A DNA stretch of 64,000 nt, taken from NCBI GenBank assembly GCA_021234155.1, contig JAJEKV010000065.1:4211594-4275593 (forward strand), in the 5' to 3' direction. Position 1 is the first letter of the stretch; every line of letters starts with the position of its first letter. The position numbers were made by a program, and so were the translations under genes. Of the stretch, positions 44,490 to 56,400 are shown piece by piece. This DNA comes from Isoetes taiwanensis. Its lineage: Eukaryota; Streptophyta; Lycopodiopsida; Isoetales; Isoetaceae. The notes beneath the pieces were generated by a model. That model searched no databases, had not been told where the DNA came from, and saw only the letters and a program-made list of their open reading frames with translations.

Positions 44490-44934
44490 GGGAACTTGCT
44501 CTCCTCCTCTTTGGCCTCTTGAATTTCCATGGAAAAAGGGTAGTGGCAAGCCCGAGAAGAGAGGTGAAAGATCTCTTTCCTCATGTGAAGGTTCCTTGAA
44601 GCCTTGTTTTTCCATATTTTTGAATAAAGTGGTGCACCCCCTTTTTTCCCCATATCTTTTCTATTGTTCCTTTTTTATACTATTCCATTTTCTATATTTT
44701 CGTACTGTTTCCTTAATGATTTTTCCTTTTCCAAAATTTCTCTTCCACTTTTTACATCTTTCTTTTGCCTTTGAGGTGAATGATGGGGATGTGGGGAAAT
44801 CCGTCATGAAAGAGTTAGGATTGAGATTATTGGATTGCAGTATATCAAAAGGTCCTTGAATGGTCCACACTCACTTAACTTGATGGCCTAGAGTCATTCA
44901 ATTCAATAATCAAAGGGTGAAGACGAAAGGAAAA

Positions 44935-45160
44935 ATGGGGAAGTGAAAAAGGGAAAAGGAAGGGGGAAATGAAAAAGGAATGGGAAAGGAAAAAATGAAA
45001 GGGAAAAAAGGGAAAACAAAAATGAGAAAAGGGGATGCGAAAAAAGAGAAAGGGAAAATGAAAAAAGGGAAAGAATATGGAGGAAATGGGATATGAAAAT
45101 AGGAAGGGGAAAAATATAAAAGGAAAGAGCTAGGAAGGGCAAAAACAGGGGGAAAAGTGG
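44935..45160 (+). repeat. Purine-rich (GGGAAA/AATGAAAA) tract
   Basis: Over 200 bases that are almost purely G and A on the + strand. The minus-strand open frame across it is a compositional artefact. Confidence 0.85.
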
Positions 45161-45236
45161 TTGAATGCTCTTCATTGTGTAGTTACAGTTCCTAGATTAT
45201 GCCCAAGTTGGGAACCATTTATATAGTAAAATTTAT

Positions 45237-45355
45237 GACATATGTCTCTTATGCCATAAGTCAGATATATTTCTTTGTAATATCATATATGAGATATGTC
45301 ACACGGTAAATGTAATGTCATATAGCATATGTCTCATAAGTCATATATATGTCTT
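45237..45355. repeat. CATATG-type dispersed repeat, short copy
   Basis: Shares phrases ATATGAGATATGTCACACGG and GTCATATAGCATATGTCTCA with 30720-31200 and 62565-62735. It is followed by AATTTTTCTTGGAGGGTTTT; a similar CCCTCC-containing motif in reverse precedes the copy at 62.5 kb. Confidence 0.6.
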
Positions 45356-45597
45356 TATACGGGGAATTTTTCTTGGAGGGTTTTTTCTTTATTGGTTAAG
45401 AGGGTTTTTTTTATTTCTGGTAGACGAAATTGTGAATTTTTTGGTGGCATTAACATATAGATAGGATCTTTGGTGCCGAGGATTATAACTTGAATGGACA
45501 GTTGATTTAAATGGAGAATAACTTGGCACACATTTATTTAACGAAGTAATTGAAAGAAAACATAGAAAATGAGCATGTTTCAAAGGATTGATCGCAG

Positions 45598-46344
45598 GAC
45601 ATCATTTGTAACTACAGGTTGGATGATGTCAATAGTCAATCTTGGATCTTGGTTTAATAGCCTTACAAGGAGAGTGAAGATATGTGGGCAAGTATATTTT
45701 GCAGGGAGGTCATCCAGCTCCATTTACTGTGGAAATTCCTGACAACAAATAACCGAATTCTCACAGAAGCTCAGCTCTCAAGATATAGAACATGGTACTA
45801 TAGTCACAAATTACTGGCAGATCTATATGGGTCACTGTTAATTCTTCTGGAGGATAAGGATTTGTTTCGACTCTGCTATCAAAATAATTGGCCCCTTGTC
45901 CGATATCTCTTTGGCTCCACAGATGCCTTTAATGCCTACTTCAATTCCTACTTCTCGGATCCTCTTTGAAATCCTCGTCCATTTGACCTTTAAGCCAAGA
46001 AGCATATACCGGCTTTTATTTTATTTAGTTCTGGTTTACTCTTTTGGTGGATTTCATTTTTGGCAGGTTTGCAATTTGCTCGTTGGAATCGGTTCTGCTC
46101 CGGAATTGTGTCCTGCTGTTTACCTACTGCTATTTCATTCTACCAAGGGTGGTTGCTGATCGTTCTTCCTCCTTAATCTGAAGACTTCATTTTACGCTCT
46201 GTTTACACTCTATTATCAACTGCTACACTTCACTATATTTTGATATGCTTCTCCTAAAAGCATACTTTTGCTATGTACTCTGAGATTTCATAATTAATGA
46301 TAAAACCAACTCTTACCTTCAAAAAAAAAAAAAAAAAAAAAAAA
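45598..46344 (+). mobile_element. Poly(A) retroposon, copy 2, with 24-A tail
   Basis: 45798-46320 matches positions 1-523 and is followed by a 24-base A-run (46321-46344). A 95-codon frame (45682-45969) reads MWASIFCREVIQLHLLWKFL, LTEAQLSRYRTWYYSHKLLA and LFGSTDAFNAYFNSYFSDPL, probably the end of a longer protein. It then enters a 3' UTR. The 5' boundary is unknown; no reverse transcriptase lies immediately upstream, so the copy is 5'-truncated or is mobilised in trans. It abuts the 3' side of the MULE-like gene in opposite orientation. Confidence 0.65.
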
Positions 46345-46401
46345 AGCCTTGCAAAGAAATACATTATATGCTTACATGGAGTATATTGCTTCTTCATTGT
46401 T

Positions 46402-49400
46402 CTAGCCTGGAAATCTGCACGGTGCATGTTGGATATTTGCAAATGCGACCTTGTAAGTTTTGTTTGGCCGTCTAATACAATACTCAACATGTAAGTGAGG
46501 TATGATGACTCTCGTTGAAAGCAGTTCACATTCCAAATGTAGAGCTTGTTCAAGTCTGATTTCTGCATCCTTCCCCAATTTTGTCCTTCTATTCATGCGT
46601 TTTCCAAACCGCTCCATAACTGTCATGGGCTTACTTGCCATAGTGCAATCATTGTGCTCACTAGAAGCTGTAGCATTGCATGAATTGATCCCTCTAATAG
46701 AGAAACTTCCTCTCTCCAATATTCTCAACTCTTGGCTGTTTAGATTGACCCCAGTACATACTGGCCAATCAACAGGTCTAACTGGCACATGTACTATATT
46801 GGTAGAGGGATACCATGTGTGTTGCATATGATCAGGGCAGAACCAAAATTTTTGTACGACATCCCTTCCATTTGCTTTCCTTACTCCTGTAAAACATGGT
46901 GCTGCAGTTGATTTGGTTATAATCTTATTGATATAGGAATTACATTTCCTACCATTCGGCCCCAATCTTCCCTGGCACTTCTCTCTACTACCTGGCTCAG
47001 TTCTTCTTATTGCCCACTCTTCTTCAGCCACATCAAACTCATGAACAACATATATTGCTTCATCAAATACTATGTTACGCCTTCGTGATGCATCCATTCT
47101 AACTCTAGCTTGCATATGAGCCCGCTTATCTGGACGATGACTTCCTGATCCCATGTCTCTATTGTACTCAGAAGTGTCTCTAGTTCGCTTAAGAATTGTT
47201 TGGTTGTTTCCTCCGGAACCTGGATCTATGGCGCGGATTCTGGTATGAGCTAAAAACACAAACTGAAGGACTTACATTGCTAGTAGCGGGAGTACCTAAT
47301 CTTCGAATCAATGTAGCCAATCCAGGACCCGTGCCAACAAAGTTATGTTCTCTATGTGCTTTACACTTTGCACTTTGTAATACAGCTTCTGTCAGATCAT
47401 GTAGACAAGCGTCATACAAGCTTATCTTATTGACATAACCTCTTGATGCTAACCAGCTGGCATGTCTTGATTCAGATAAATTTGTGTTTGGTATCTGAGC
47501 TGCTGCAACTAGATCAACACCATCATGCATGAAATTACCCCATCTACTAGCTCTTTGATGCCACCATGCAAGCCAAGATCCCAATGCTGGTAAATCTCGT
47601 GGATCAGCTTTTCCTGGCCACCAAGAAATAATATTTTGATATGCTAATTCAGCTTCTTCTACAGAAGCTGCTGATCTCCATGCCCTGCATAAAGTTAGAT
47701 GTTCTTGCCTATGCTCATGAAGAATGAGTTTATTTGTATGTCTCTGTAGACACTGCTCCCAATGAAATTGACAACCACGTTCTCTTCCTTCCATTGGTTG
47801 ACCATCATTGAATACCAGACGAATAGCATTCCAATTAGCTTGAGCTTCATCAGCCATAAATCCTCTAAATTGGGCCGGCTTTGAGCTCTTCAACATCATT
47901 ACATTATTAAGCTTCTTCCAGAACTTTGCTTGCGAGGCAGTATCTTTAGTTTTCATCTCACAAGTTGCTATTGTCAATAGACAACGCATACTGAAAATTA
48001 TAGAGAAAAGAAGTAAATATGTGTCATTAAAATGAATAAAATAGAAGTCCAATGAGTACCTAGGGTCATAAATATGACAAGCCAAAGTTGTCCATCCAGG
48101 TATACGTTTAACACGATCAAAATGAATCCAAGAATTTTCCAAGTCACCTCCAGGGCGCATTCTGTTAACAAGCTCCACTCCAGATCCAGGACCAGTTGTG
48201 GACATTTTGAATATACAACATCGACCAGTATGTTCATTGTGAAGTTGGTAGGGAAACTTGGATCCATGAACGAATTGATATCTGCAGTACTGCTTTAGGT
48301 AAAGAATCTTCCCAATCTCATCTTTTTGTGTGGCGCGACACTCCAATGTCTTATTTATCCATTGACGTATCCTTTAGAACTAAGAAAATCGTCAAAAGAC
48401 AAAAGAGATATATATTAAAAGCAATATCTACATTAAGAAACGTACCTTCGTTTATTGCAAAGAGGCTCCAATTGTCTTAGCAACCTGTCAATTTTATCTC
48501 GGTCCCACATGTGAATGTCAGAAGCTTCCTCTGTTGATATCAAACTATTGATTGTTATTTCCATGGCAATCTCTTTCTCTATTTCTTTTGGCCCTTTTCT
48601 AGCAACAGATCCACTGGACTTTGATTGAACCATTTGCTGCATTTGCACTAGTTCTTCACGACTTGGTAGTGATCTAACTGGGTGTTCATGCCTACCAATA
48701 TGAATGGCCAATCTAGTGTACCTAAAATTGTCAGGCAATACGTAATGGATTATACATTGGCATAGTGCGATGCATGAAGGTTGTTCATCACAATATTCAC
48801 AAGCCAATACACCTGCATCCTTAGACAACAGACCAATAATAGGTTGCCTTTTCAGAGTTCCCTTCCATTGAACATCATTTGCAAAACCTCTAGAAAGAAA
48901 ATAATCACAAGTAGGATTCATGCATCTTATGTGCCCACAACATTTGGAATAGTTAACCACACCATCAAATGCTTGACTTGTTTTCTCTGGCTTGCTCCAG
49001 ATATATGGATCAACTTTGCATTCCATTCCAGACATGGACTTGAGTACATCAGGAGGCAACTCAAATACTATAGTATCATTATACTGAGATGGTAAATATT
49101 CCACTCCTTGTACTGACTGACAGAATTTTTTCAACTTACTAGTTCCAACGCTCAAAAGAATTCACTCAAAAGTTGATAAAGGTTTCTTGGACACATCTCG
49201 ATTAGGACTTTCAACCAATATTGGAGCATCGGGAGTGCTGATACAAATGGGTGCGCCTTCTACAGAAATAAAGTGACCATTTACTGCAAAAGCTCTATAG
49301 ATGACTTCACCTCTGTCATTGGTAGTCTCCGGGAGTCGTAATGATCTGCCTTCATGACAATTGAAAGATTGAATTACACGTAGCCCCACTGACTTAAATT

Positions 49401-49554
49401 GAAAACTATCACAAAGCCATTTTCTGCTCATACAACATTCTCCATTTTCAAAAGAGGAAAAAATTCTCAAACGCTTTCCTAGTGAAATGATGATAACATC
49501 AGTTTCGGTGAAGGCCTGAATATCGCATTCGTTTAGATCCATGTCAAAGATCAA
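46402..49554 (-). pseudogene. MULE-like transposase gene with introns, one stop and one frameshift
   Basis: One frame from 49554 to 48433, broken by TGA at 49162-49164, carries AFDGVVNYSKCCGHIRCMNP and an ACEYCDEQPSCIALCQC cysteine cluster. A GTACGT donor near 48440 leads to a second exon (about 48380-47189) with TTGPGSGVELVNRMRPGGDL, FRGFMADEAQANWNAIRLVF and RGCQFHWEQCLQRHTNKLIL. A 75-78-base GTACTC...TTTCAG intron (about 47998-48063) interrupts it. FMADE.QANW...G..(C)QFHWEQC is a MULE-type core with an HxxxC motif. An overlapping shifted frame (47259-46402) adds KCQGRLGPNGRKCNSYINK, FWFCPDHMQHTWY and a basic C-terminus. Ends and target duplication were not located. Confidence 0.6.
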
Positions 49555-49559
49555 TAAAA

Positions 49560-50786
49560 ACTTGAATCTAACAAATAGGTTTGAAAAAGATGAACCATAC
49601 CATAGTTGAACGTTGTTAACGGAATCTTGTCATAAATGTCGAATATTGGTCGTTATTATGATTGCTTGCCATAATCATAAAAACCAAACATTATGAATGC
49701 ATTAGAGCTAATTATAATACACAATATTATAATATAATTATAAAACGATTATTATAATCATAAAACAATATGCATTAGAGTATAAATTAATTGTCAAATA
49801 TTGGGGGTATTGTCAACTATGGGGATATTGGCAAACATTGGGATCATGGGGTATTGTCAAATATAGTTATTATTATTTTCATAACACCTTGGTAATGACC
49901 CCTTATATTTTTTTAGCCAAAACCACACCTAATTAATTTGGGAACACCTTGGGAGCAAACTTCTATGCATGTCAAAGCATTCCTTAAAGACATGACTATT
50001 TACCTTACCTTGGGAATCGCAAAAGTATGTTTATTCACCTTCACCGCAAAAAAAAACATTCCCAAAGTCAAAAGGCTATGAACGTTTTTTAAAATAGAAG
50101 ATATGATATGAACGTTCTTAAAAATAAAATAGTGTACTAACTAAGAACTAATTTTAAAAATAGGATAGTAATAATAACATTGAAACGAAACAAGAAATGA
50201 AATAGGAACGAAAGCTTTTCCTTTTTCCTGTGATGACGAAACTCAGCCGACTCCTCTGCTCTGCTCTGCCGAACTCCTCTGCTCTGCCGAACTCCTCCAT
50301 ATCACCCTAGACGGCGCCGCCCTACCCCAAATCTGTAAGTATTTTCAAGTTCTTGTTTTGTTCTTGTTCTTGGTCTGTTTGTTGTTTTAAACTGCTCCAT
50401 AACATCCCAGGCGGCGCCGCCCCCCTCCATTTGTTATCTTATTTGTTTTAAAACAGTGCTTTATATGAAACTGTAAAACTATAATTTGAAACAACGTGCC
50501 ATTTCTTTGCTTTGTTTTGTAAACCAGCGCCCCAACCATTTTGAGGCATTTCGTTACATCTTTTAAGGTCTATTTTTTGTGCTATTTTTTAAGATCGGAT
50601 TTTATTCTCTATTTCAAAAACCTAGAGAAAATCTGTTGCAAAGAATTTTCCAATGGCTTAAGCTCAAAATATTTCGTTTAGAACTGCATATTTGCTATAA
50701 AGCATGGGCAGCAGCCTAGGCTGATCAGTTGTTAATTTTACCAGGCTTAAAAACTTGTTATTCTCACTTGTTGTTCTGTTACTAAT
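49560..50786. other. AT-rich promoter-side spacer
   Basis: No supportable gene. It contains TATAAT/ATTATAAT-rich tracts (49700-49800) and two GGCGCCGCC phrases (50310 and 50410) that contrast with the AT-rich background. Confidence 0.4.
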
Positions 50787-50794
50787 GCGCCGGC

Positions 50795-51399
50795 CATGGA
50801 ATAATTTAAGGGCTAAACTTAGCTATTTGGCGATTTTTTAGCACATTTTCAAAAAAAATTGGCTAAAGTAAATGGAAAAAATTGGGAAAAAATAATAATT
50901 TTAGCTTAACTTTTTTCGGAACTGCACCAACCCTGGAGCTCTTTAGCCAAATGCTAGAAAGTAAGAGAGTGAAATTTTGTATTGTTTAGCCAAACCATAG
51001 AAACTTTTAGAATGAATTTCGGGCTAGTTTAGCTAACATCATTCTAGTTTTATATGAAATATATGACTAGTAGTTTAGTTTCTAGAATTATGAATTAATT
51101 TGAGTCCTACAATTTGCTAGTTAGCATTATTTTAGAATGTTTTCACAAAGAAAATGACTAAAGTAAGTGGAAACAATTGAAAAAAAAGTATAGTAATTCG
51201 GCTTAATATTTACTGTTGGCCACACCATAGAAATTTTTGGGATGATGTTTGGGGTAGTTTAGCTAAATACTAGAAAGTATAAGAGGAAAAATGTGTAGAG
51301 TTTAGCTAAACCACAGAAAGTTTTGGGATTAAAATCAAGCAAGTTTAGCTAAAGTCATTCTGGCTAATAAGAAATATGCGATTAGTAATTTATTCCCTG
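50795..51399. mobile_element. hAT-type MITE, copy 1 (605 bp)
   Basis: Bounded by exact 8-bp duplications GCGCCGGC (50787-50794 and 51400-51407). Ends CATGGAATAA and TTATTCCCTG are inverted repeats with one mismatch. It has no coding capacity. It is nearly collinear with 55353-55955. Eight-base target duplications and short TIRs starting CA(T/G)GG fit hAT elements. Confidence 0.9.
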
Positions 51400-51479
51400 G
51401 CGCCGGCCCCCTCCTTTTTAGACGTTCTTTACATATTGTAAACTGTTATTTTGCAAAGTGCTTATTTTTTTAAGAACGT

Positions 51480-52417
51480 CAGAGGACTTCGACATTGTGA
51501 CTGAAATCTATAGAGGAGATGACCTTGAGAGTTGGTTTCGTCAATTCAACAAGAAAATGATATTCAAAAACTATGAAAAAAGAAATGCTACTTGGTTCTA
51601 CGGTGAATGATGCATTTGAAATTTAAAAATCTGCTACTAGGGTTTGCCACAGGTACATTCAATTTTCTTCATTGATTTTACTTGTTTATGGTTAGCACTT
51701 ACTTCTTGGTATTATGTAGGTATTATAAATATCTTGTGAAGCAAAATCTTTTGCATCAAATTCCTATCCAGATCAAAGTATGGTGCAAGAAAGACGAGCA
51801 TGGCATGTATTCAGAGAAGGGCAATATGGATTGACCGGGAGGCTTGAGCAATTATGAGGTAATCCATTGTCCTTGGTGGTTGGATTTTCCAATCAACAGT
51901 TATCCAATAGAGGAGAAGGATGAATGGCATAATTATCAAAAGGACATTTCGAAAGCAAATACTCCTATTCCTTCGTCAAAAAGGTTGGATGTGCAAGATA
52001 CTAAAAATGCTGAAAAGAAAAGAAGAAAAGTGAAGCACAAAATTGTTGATGTATCAAATGAGGAATGTATAGATGTTGGGCATGTGGAGCATACATGTCC
52101 ACAACCCTTTGAAATTATTTGCAATGTTGCTATTGAAATCCATTGTGCTGATATTTGTCACATATCAAGAGATTTGAATCGTAAGATAGAAAACAATTCT
52201 TTCAAACAACTAAGGGACTTTGCCAGGTCACATGCAAAGCCATTGGCGATGTACATGCGAGCTGGAAAAGAAAGGGATTGGGGTTTTGACGTGCTTCTAA
52301 TGGATTTTCCGACTAATGACTTTCCTATTGCTGATTGTTCTGTAATACCTGATTAGAACAAGTATCCAGAGACATTGATTGAGGCAGCCTTTGCTTTGGT
52401 TAACTTATGTTTGGACT
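51480..52417 (+). pseudogene. DNA-methyltransferase-like gene, N-terminal half
   Basis: A first piece at 51480 reads EDFDIVTEIYRGDDLESWFR. A TTATGTAG acceptor near 51720 leads to YYKYLVKQNLLHQIPIQIKV and KVWCKKDEHGMYSEKGNMD, a TGA (about 51833), then NYEVIHCPWWLDFPINSYP and KRRKVKHKIVDVS. It ends with CHISRDLNRKIENNSFKQLR, RDWGFDVLLMDFPTNDF, a TAG (about 52354), and NKYPETLIEAAFALVNLCLD. DVLLMDFPTNDF occupies the place of the catalytic D/N/S-P-P-Y/W motif of amino-methyltransferases, but the second Pro and the aromatic residue are replaced. The region that should follow (DDGSWIVAIC) is found 8.8 kb downstream at 61199. Two single-base stops indicate a pseudogene. Confidence 0.5.
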
Positions 52418-53089
52418 AGTAATGGTGCCCAGCATTGCTGGGCATAAGTTGCGTTGTCAATGTTTTGGCTAAAATGAGAAAAGTGTGTAGTGATAATCCA
52501 GCTTTTATAACTTTTGTAACCAAACCTAGCATTGTTGAGCTACATTTAGACCCTAGATGACCAATAAACACAATGGAAATATAGTGAAGATCTATAAAGA
52601 ATTTCAACATTAGAGGGGTAAGTTAAGGTGCTTTGCATTGCTGGGTATAAGCTAAAAACCTGTAAATGATAAGCCAACAATATTATTAAGGTTTAATTAG
52701 CTATCTCCTTTTATGCCTCAATTTAAGCTTCGATTCAACATAAGGACCCAATTACGCTCTTAAAGTATTCCTTAAAAAAAACCTCCTTATCTAGTCAGCA
52801 ATGATCCTCAAACGTATCAATAGACAATGGCAACAAATTCCTTTGCTTAAGTCCCAACAGTACTATAATAGTCATGTTAATACTTTAGTCTATTTGAGTT
52901 ATGGCAACTTACACTCATGGCTAGGTTGCATATGAGCAAGTTCTTTATTTTTAAGCAAATTCTCAGCGCCCATCCTGGTACCGGCTTGGTAAGTGATTTG
53001 CTTTGATCCACTTGTTTCTGCAGTCGGCATGTCTTTGGATTTGCTCTGCCTTGCCTACAGCCCCTTGCATAGAGCCCCCTTGATTTGCC

Positions 53090-53450
53090 CCTTTCTGGCT
53101 TTCTCTCTCTAGGGTTTACAGTCTCTCTCTACTAAACCCCCAAACCCCTAAAAGGTGCTTTGACCTACGTTTTTGGTTCCCAAATTGGATTCTGAGCGCA
53201 ATTTTGACAGCCAGAGACCCCACTGTTCTCTCTCTAGGGTTTACAATCTCTCTCTAGCCCCAAAACCCCCAACCCCCTAAAAGGTGCTCTGACATACGTT
53301 TTTGGTCCCCAAATTGGATTCTGAGCGCACTTTTGACAGCCAGAGACCCTCTAGCCCCAAAACCCCCAAACCCCTAAAAGGTGCTCTGACATACATTTTT
53401 AGTCCCCAAATTGGATTCTGAACGCAATTTTGTATGCCAGAGACCCCATT
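53090..53450 (+). repeat. About 100-130-bp tandem repeat, 3 copies
   Basis: Units contain CCCCAAATTGGATTCTGA, then GCGCAATTTTGACAGCCAGAGACCC-type sequence (starts near 53157, 53286 and 53383), separated by CTCTCTCTAGGGTTTACA. Spacing is uneven (129, then 97). Confidence 0.85.
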
Positions 53451-53479
53451 GCCTTTGGAAGTCAGCGCACAGAATAATG

Positions 53480-56400
53480 TTGAACTAGGCTCCAACATTT
53501 GCCTGACGTTGCCATAGCCTAACCAACTGCCTCTTGGCCTTGCCTAGCCTGGCCACAGCCCTGCCATAACCTCCTGCCATAGCCTAAACCTTGCTTGACG
53601 TGCCATACCCCCAGTCATGGCCACAGAAGCAGCCTAGTGTCCGGACTCACCCCTAGCAGGTGAGCCTCCATAGACCACAGCACCCCACCTCGGGCAAACC
53701 CCAGCACAGCCTGCTGACCTCCCGCAGGCCGAGCCTGCCTGGGAAAACCAAGAAGGGCCACCAAGGAAGCAGCCCCGTGCAGATGCAGTGGGCAAGGGAG
53801 AGACATCCTCCATGAAGAAGGAGGCCCGGGCCAAGGGCCACACAGCCAGGCCGGCTCGGCAGCCGGAAGTTGGCCGCTCAGGCTCCACAGGGCCCCCTCC
53901 ATTGGCAGAACCTTGGGCCGCCATCCAAGCTGGAGTTGAGGCCAACAGTGCCCGCATTGCGGGCCTGGAGACAGAGATAGAGTCTGCAACATCCCACGTG
54001 TTGTGCAGACAGTTGGTAATAGCGAAACAACAGATCACTGAGTTGGAGACCCAAGCACACCGGCCCGACAACAAAGATCCGCTTGGTGCACTCGAGACAA
54101 AGAAAGACCGCAGGTGCTCGCAGACATGCAAGTTCGCATGGATACCCCCGGACGCCGCGAGACAGTGTGGACCCGCGTAGCGAGACACTTGCAATCACGT
54201 CTCAGCTCCGCATCGAGGTTGATGAGGCCAATGCCATGGCACGGCGCGCATAGGCCACACTCCAGTTGGAAGTTGAGGAGGCTACCACCGCGAAGATTGC
54301 AGGTTGCGTGCCTTTGGAGGTTAACGAGGCAAAGATCGAGCGCTCTTCGGGAGAAGGATTTGGCACAAGATCGGGAAATGCAAACAGCCCGAAGCCGCCG
54401 CTGCTCAAAAGAAGGCAAGGGCCTCGTGCAGGCACATGAACAATGGCGGCACCGACGCAGAGATGGCAAGACAGACCAAGCCTTGCAAGAGCCGAGCCCG
54501 CACTTCGTGAGAACGAAGCTACAAACACATGACACACCAGCATCGCAAGCCCAACAACCCGCAAGACGCCAATTGGGGTCATCTCGGTCAACCTCAACGC
54601 CGGCACCGCACCCGCCCGCCGCACCATCATCACACGCGCGCCACCCGAGCCGAGTGGGCTAGTGCCCTCACCGGGCCGAGCTCGGTGGCGCAGCGATGGA
54701 GCCACAACCCGGTAGTTCGGGGCTCTTGGGAAGAGCCGAGAGAGAATCTCACCGGAAGATACACACACAGATCCTTGGGTGCATGACTTTTCTGGTCCAA
54801 GACCGCTCGTGTTTCTGCCGACCAGCCCAAGGGTCCAGCGCCCAGGCCACAGCCGAGTCGTGGTGTTCACGGTTGCGGATGCACAAGTTCGAGAGGCCAT
54901 CTTTGCGACAGGGGCAAGTTCTTGAAGGGCACATCTCTCGTATGTGAGTGGGATCTTACTCTAGTGCAACAGAGGCGCGGAGAGGGAGTTTGCTGGGGTC
55001 GGGGGACGCCCTTGATCGACCAAATGCCGCATTTGCACCTCCTCGACCAAATGCTACCTGGCTGCCGGCCCGGGCCACGATCCTCCGCATCTGCCCCTAC
55101 AACTTCGGTCTGCTCCCGCGGCCAAATGCCGCCCCTGCCTCCGCTTACGCTTGTCCAAGTCCGCCCCAAGAACTCGCTTCGATGCCCCGCTGCTGGTCCA
55201 TCCGTGACACACAATACACAAGCATCTCCGACCACTCAATAGGAATTGTGCCTCTGGGTGGTGGTCTGGAACTGTCGGGGTTTCCCGTGGCAGAAGGGCG
55301 ATAGCCTCAATTCAGTAGCTGTGGACATGGACCTCATCTTCCTCATGGAGACCATGGAATAATTTAAGGGCTAAACTTAGCTATTTGGCGATTTTTTAGC
55401 ACATTTTCAAAAAAAATTGGCTAAAGTAAATGGAAAAAATTGGGAAAAAAATAATAATTTTAGCTTAAATTTTTTCGGGACTGCACCAAACCTGGAGCTC
55501 TTTAGCCAAACACTAGAAAGTAAGAGAGTGAAATTTTGTATTGATTAGCTAAACCATAGAAACTTTTAGAATGAATTTCGGGCTAGTTTGGTTAACATCA
55601 TTCTAGTTTATATGAAGTATATGATTAATAGTTTAGTTTCTAGCATTATGAATTAATTTGAGTCCTAGAGTTTGCTAGTTAGCATTATTTTAGAATGTTT
55701 TCACAAAGAAAATGACTAAAATAAGTGGAATATATTTGAAATAAGTATAGTAATTTGGTTTAATATTTTCTGTTGGCCACACCATAGTTATTTTGAGATG
55801 ATGTTTGGGTTAATTTAGCTAAACACTAGAAAGTATGAGAGGAAAAATGTGTAGAGTTTAGCTAAACCACAAAAAGTTTTGGGATTAATATCGAGCAAGT
55901 TTAGCTAAAGTCATTCTGGCTAATAAGAAATATGCAATTAGTAATTTATTGCATGATGGAGACATGGGAACACCCAGGCCACAGGCTGCCCGATCTGCCA
56001 GGGTACCAACATTTTTCAGTATACAATGGTTGTACAGGGAGACGTGGGCATGGTGGGGTTGCCTGCTACTACGGGGTAGCCTTGGCACATTTGGTTTCCC
56101 TCCAGAAGACCGACAGACATAACCGCTACTTGTGGATCCGAGTGCACCACCCTGGCGGAGATCCTCTCTTCCTAGCTGCTTGCTACTTTTCCCATGCAGA
56201 GAGTCCCTTCTATCACAGCCACCCGGAGGTGGACAGGATGGACCCGTATGTCGATCTATATGATGACATACAGTAGCACAAGCGGATGGGCAGAGTCATG
56301 CTCCTTGGAGACTTCAATGCGCGGATAGAGGTGGAACAGGCCATGTGACTGGACCCCCTCGCGGATGACGTGTTGTAGTTGCGTCCCGCAGTGGCAGCTT

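Noticed and set aside
44903-45175. Minus-strand frame rich in Phe, Leu, Ser and Pro resembling a membrane protein
   Set aside because: It is the complement of a purine-only tract; hydrophobic codons arise from the T/C content.
53615-55304. Numerous overlapping long frames on both strands in the GC-rich LINE
   Set aside because: High GC reduces stop codons in all frames; only the plus-strand coiled-coil, endonuclease, RT and finger motifs are supported.
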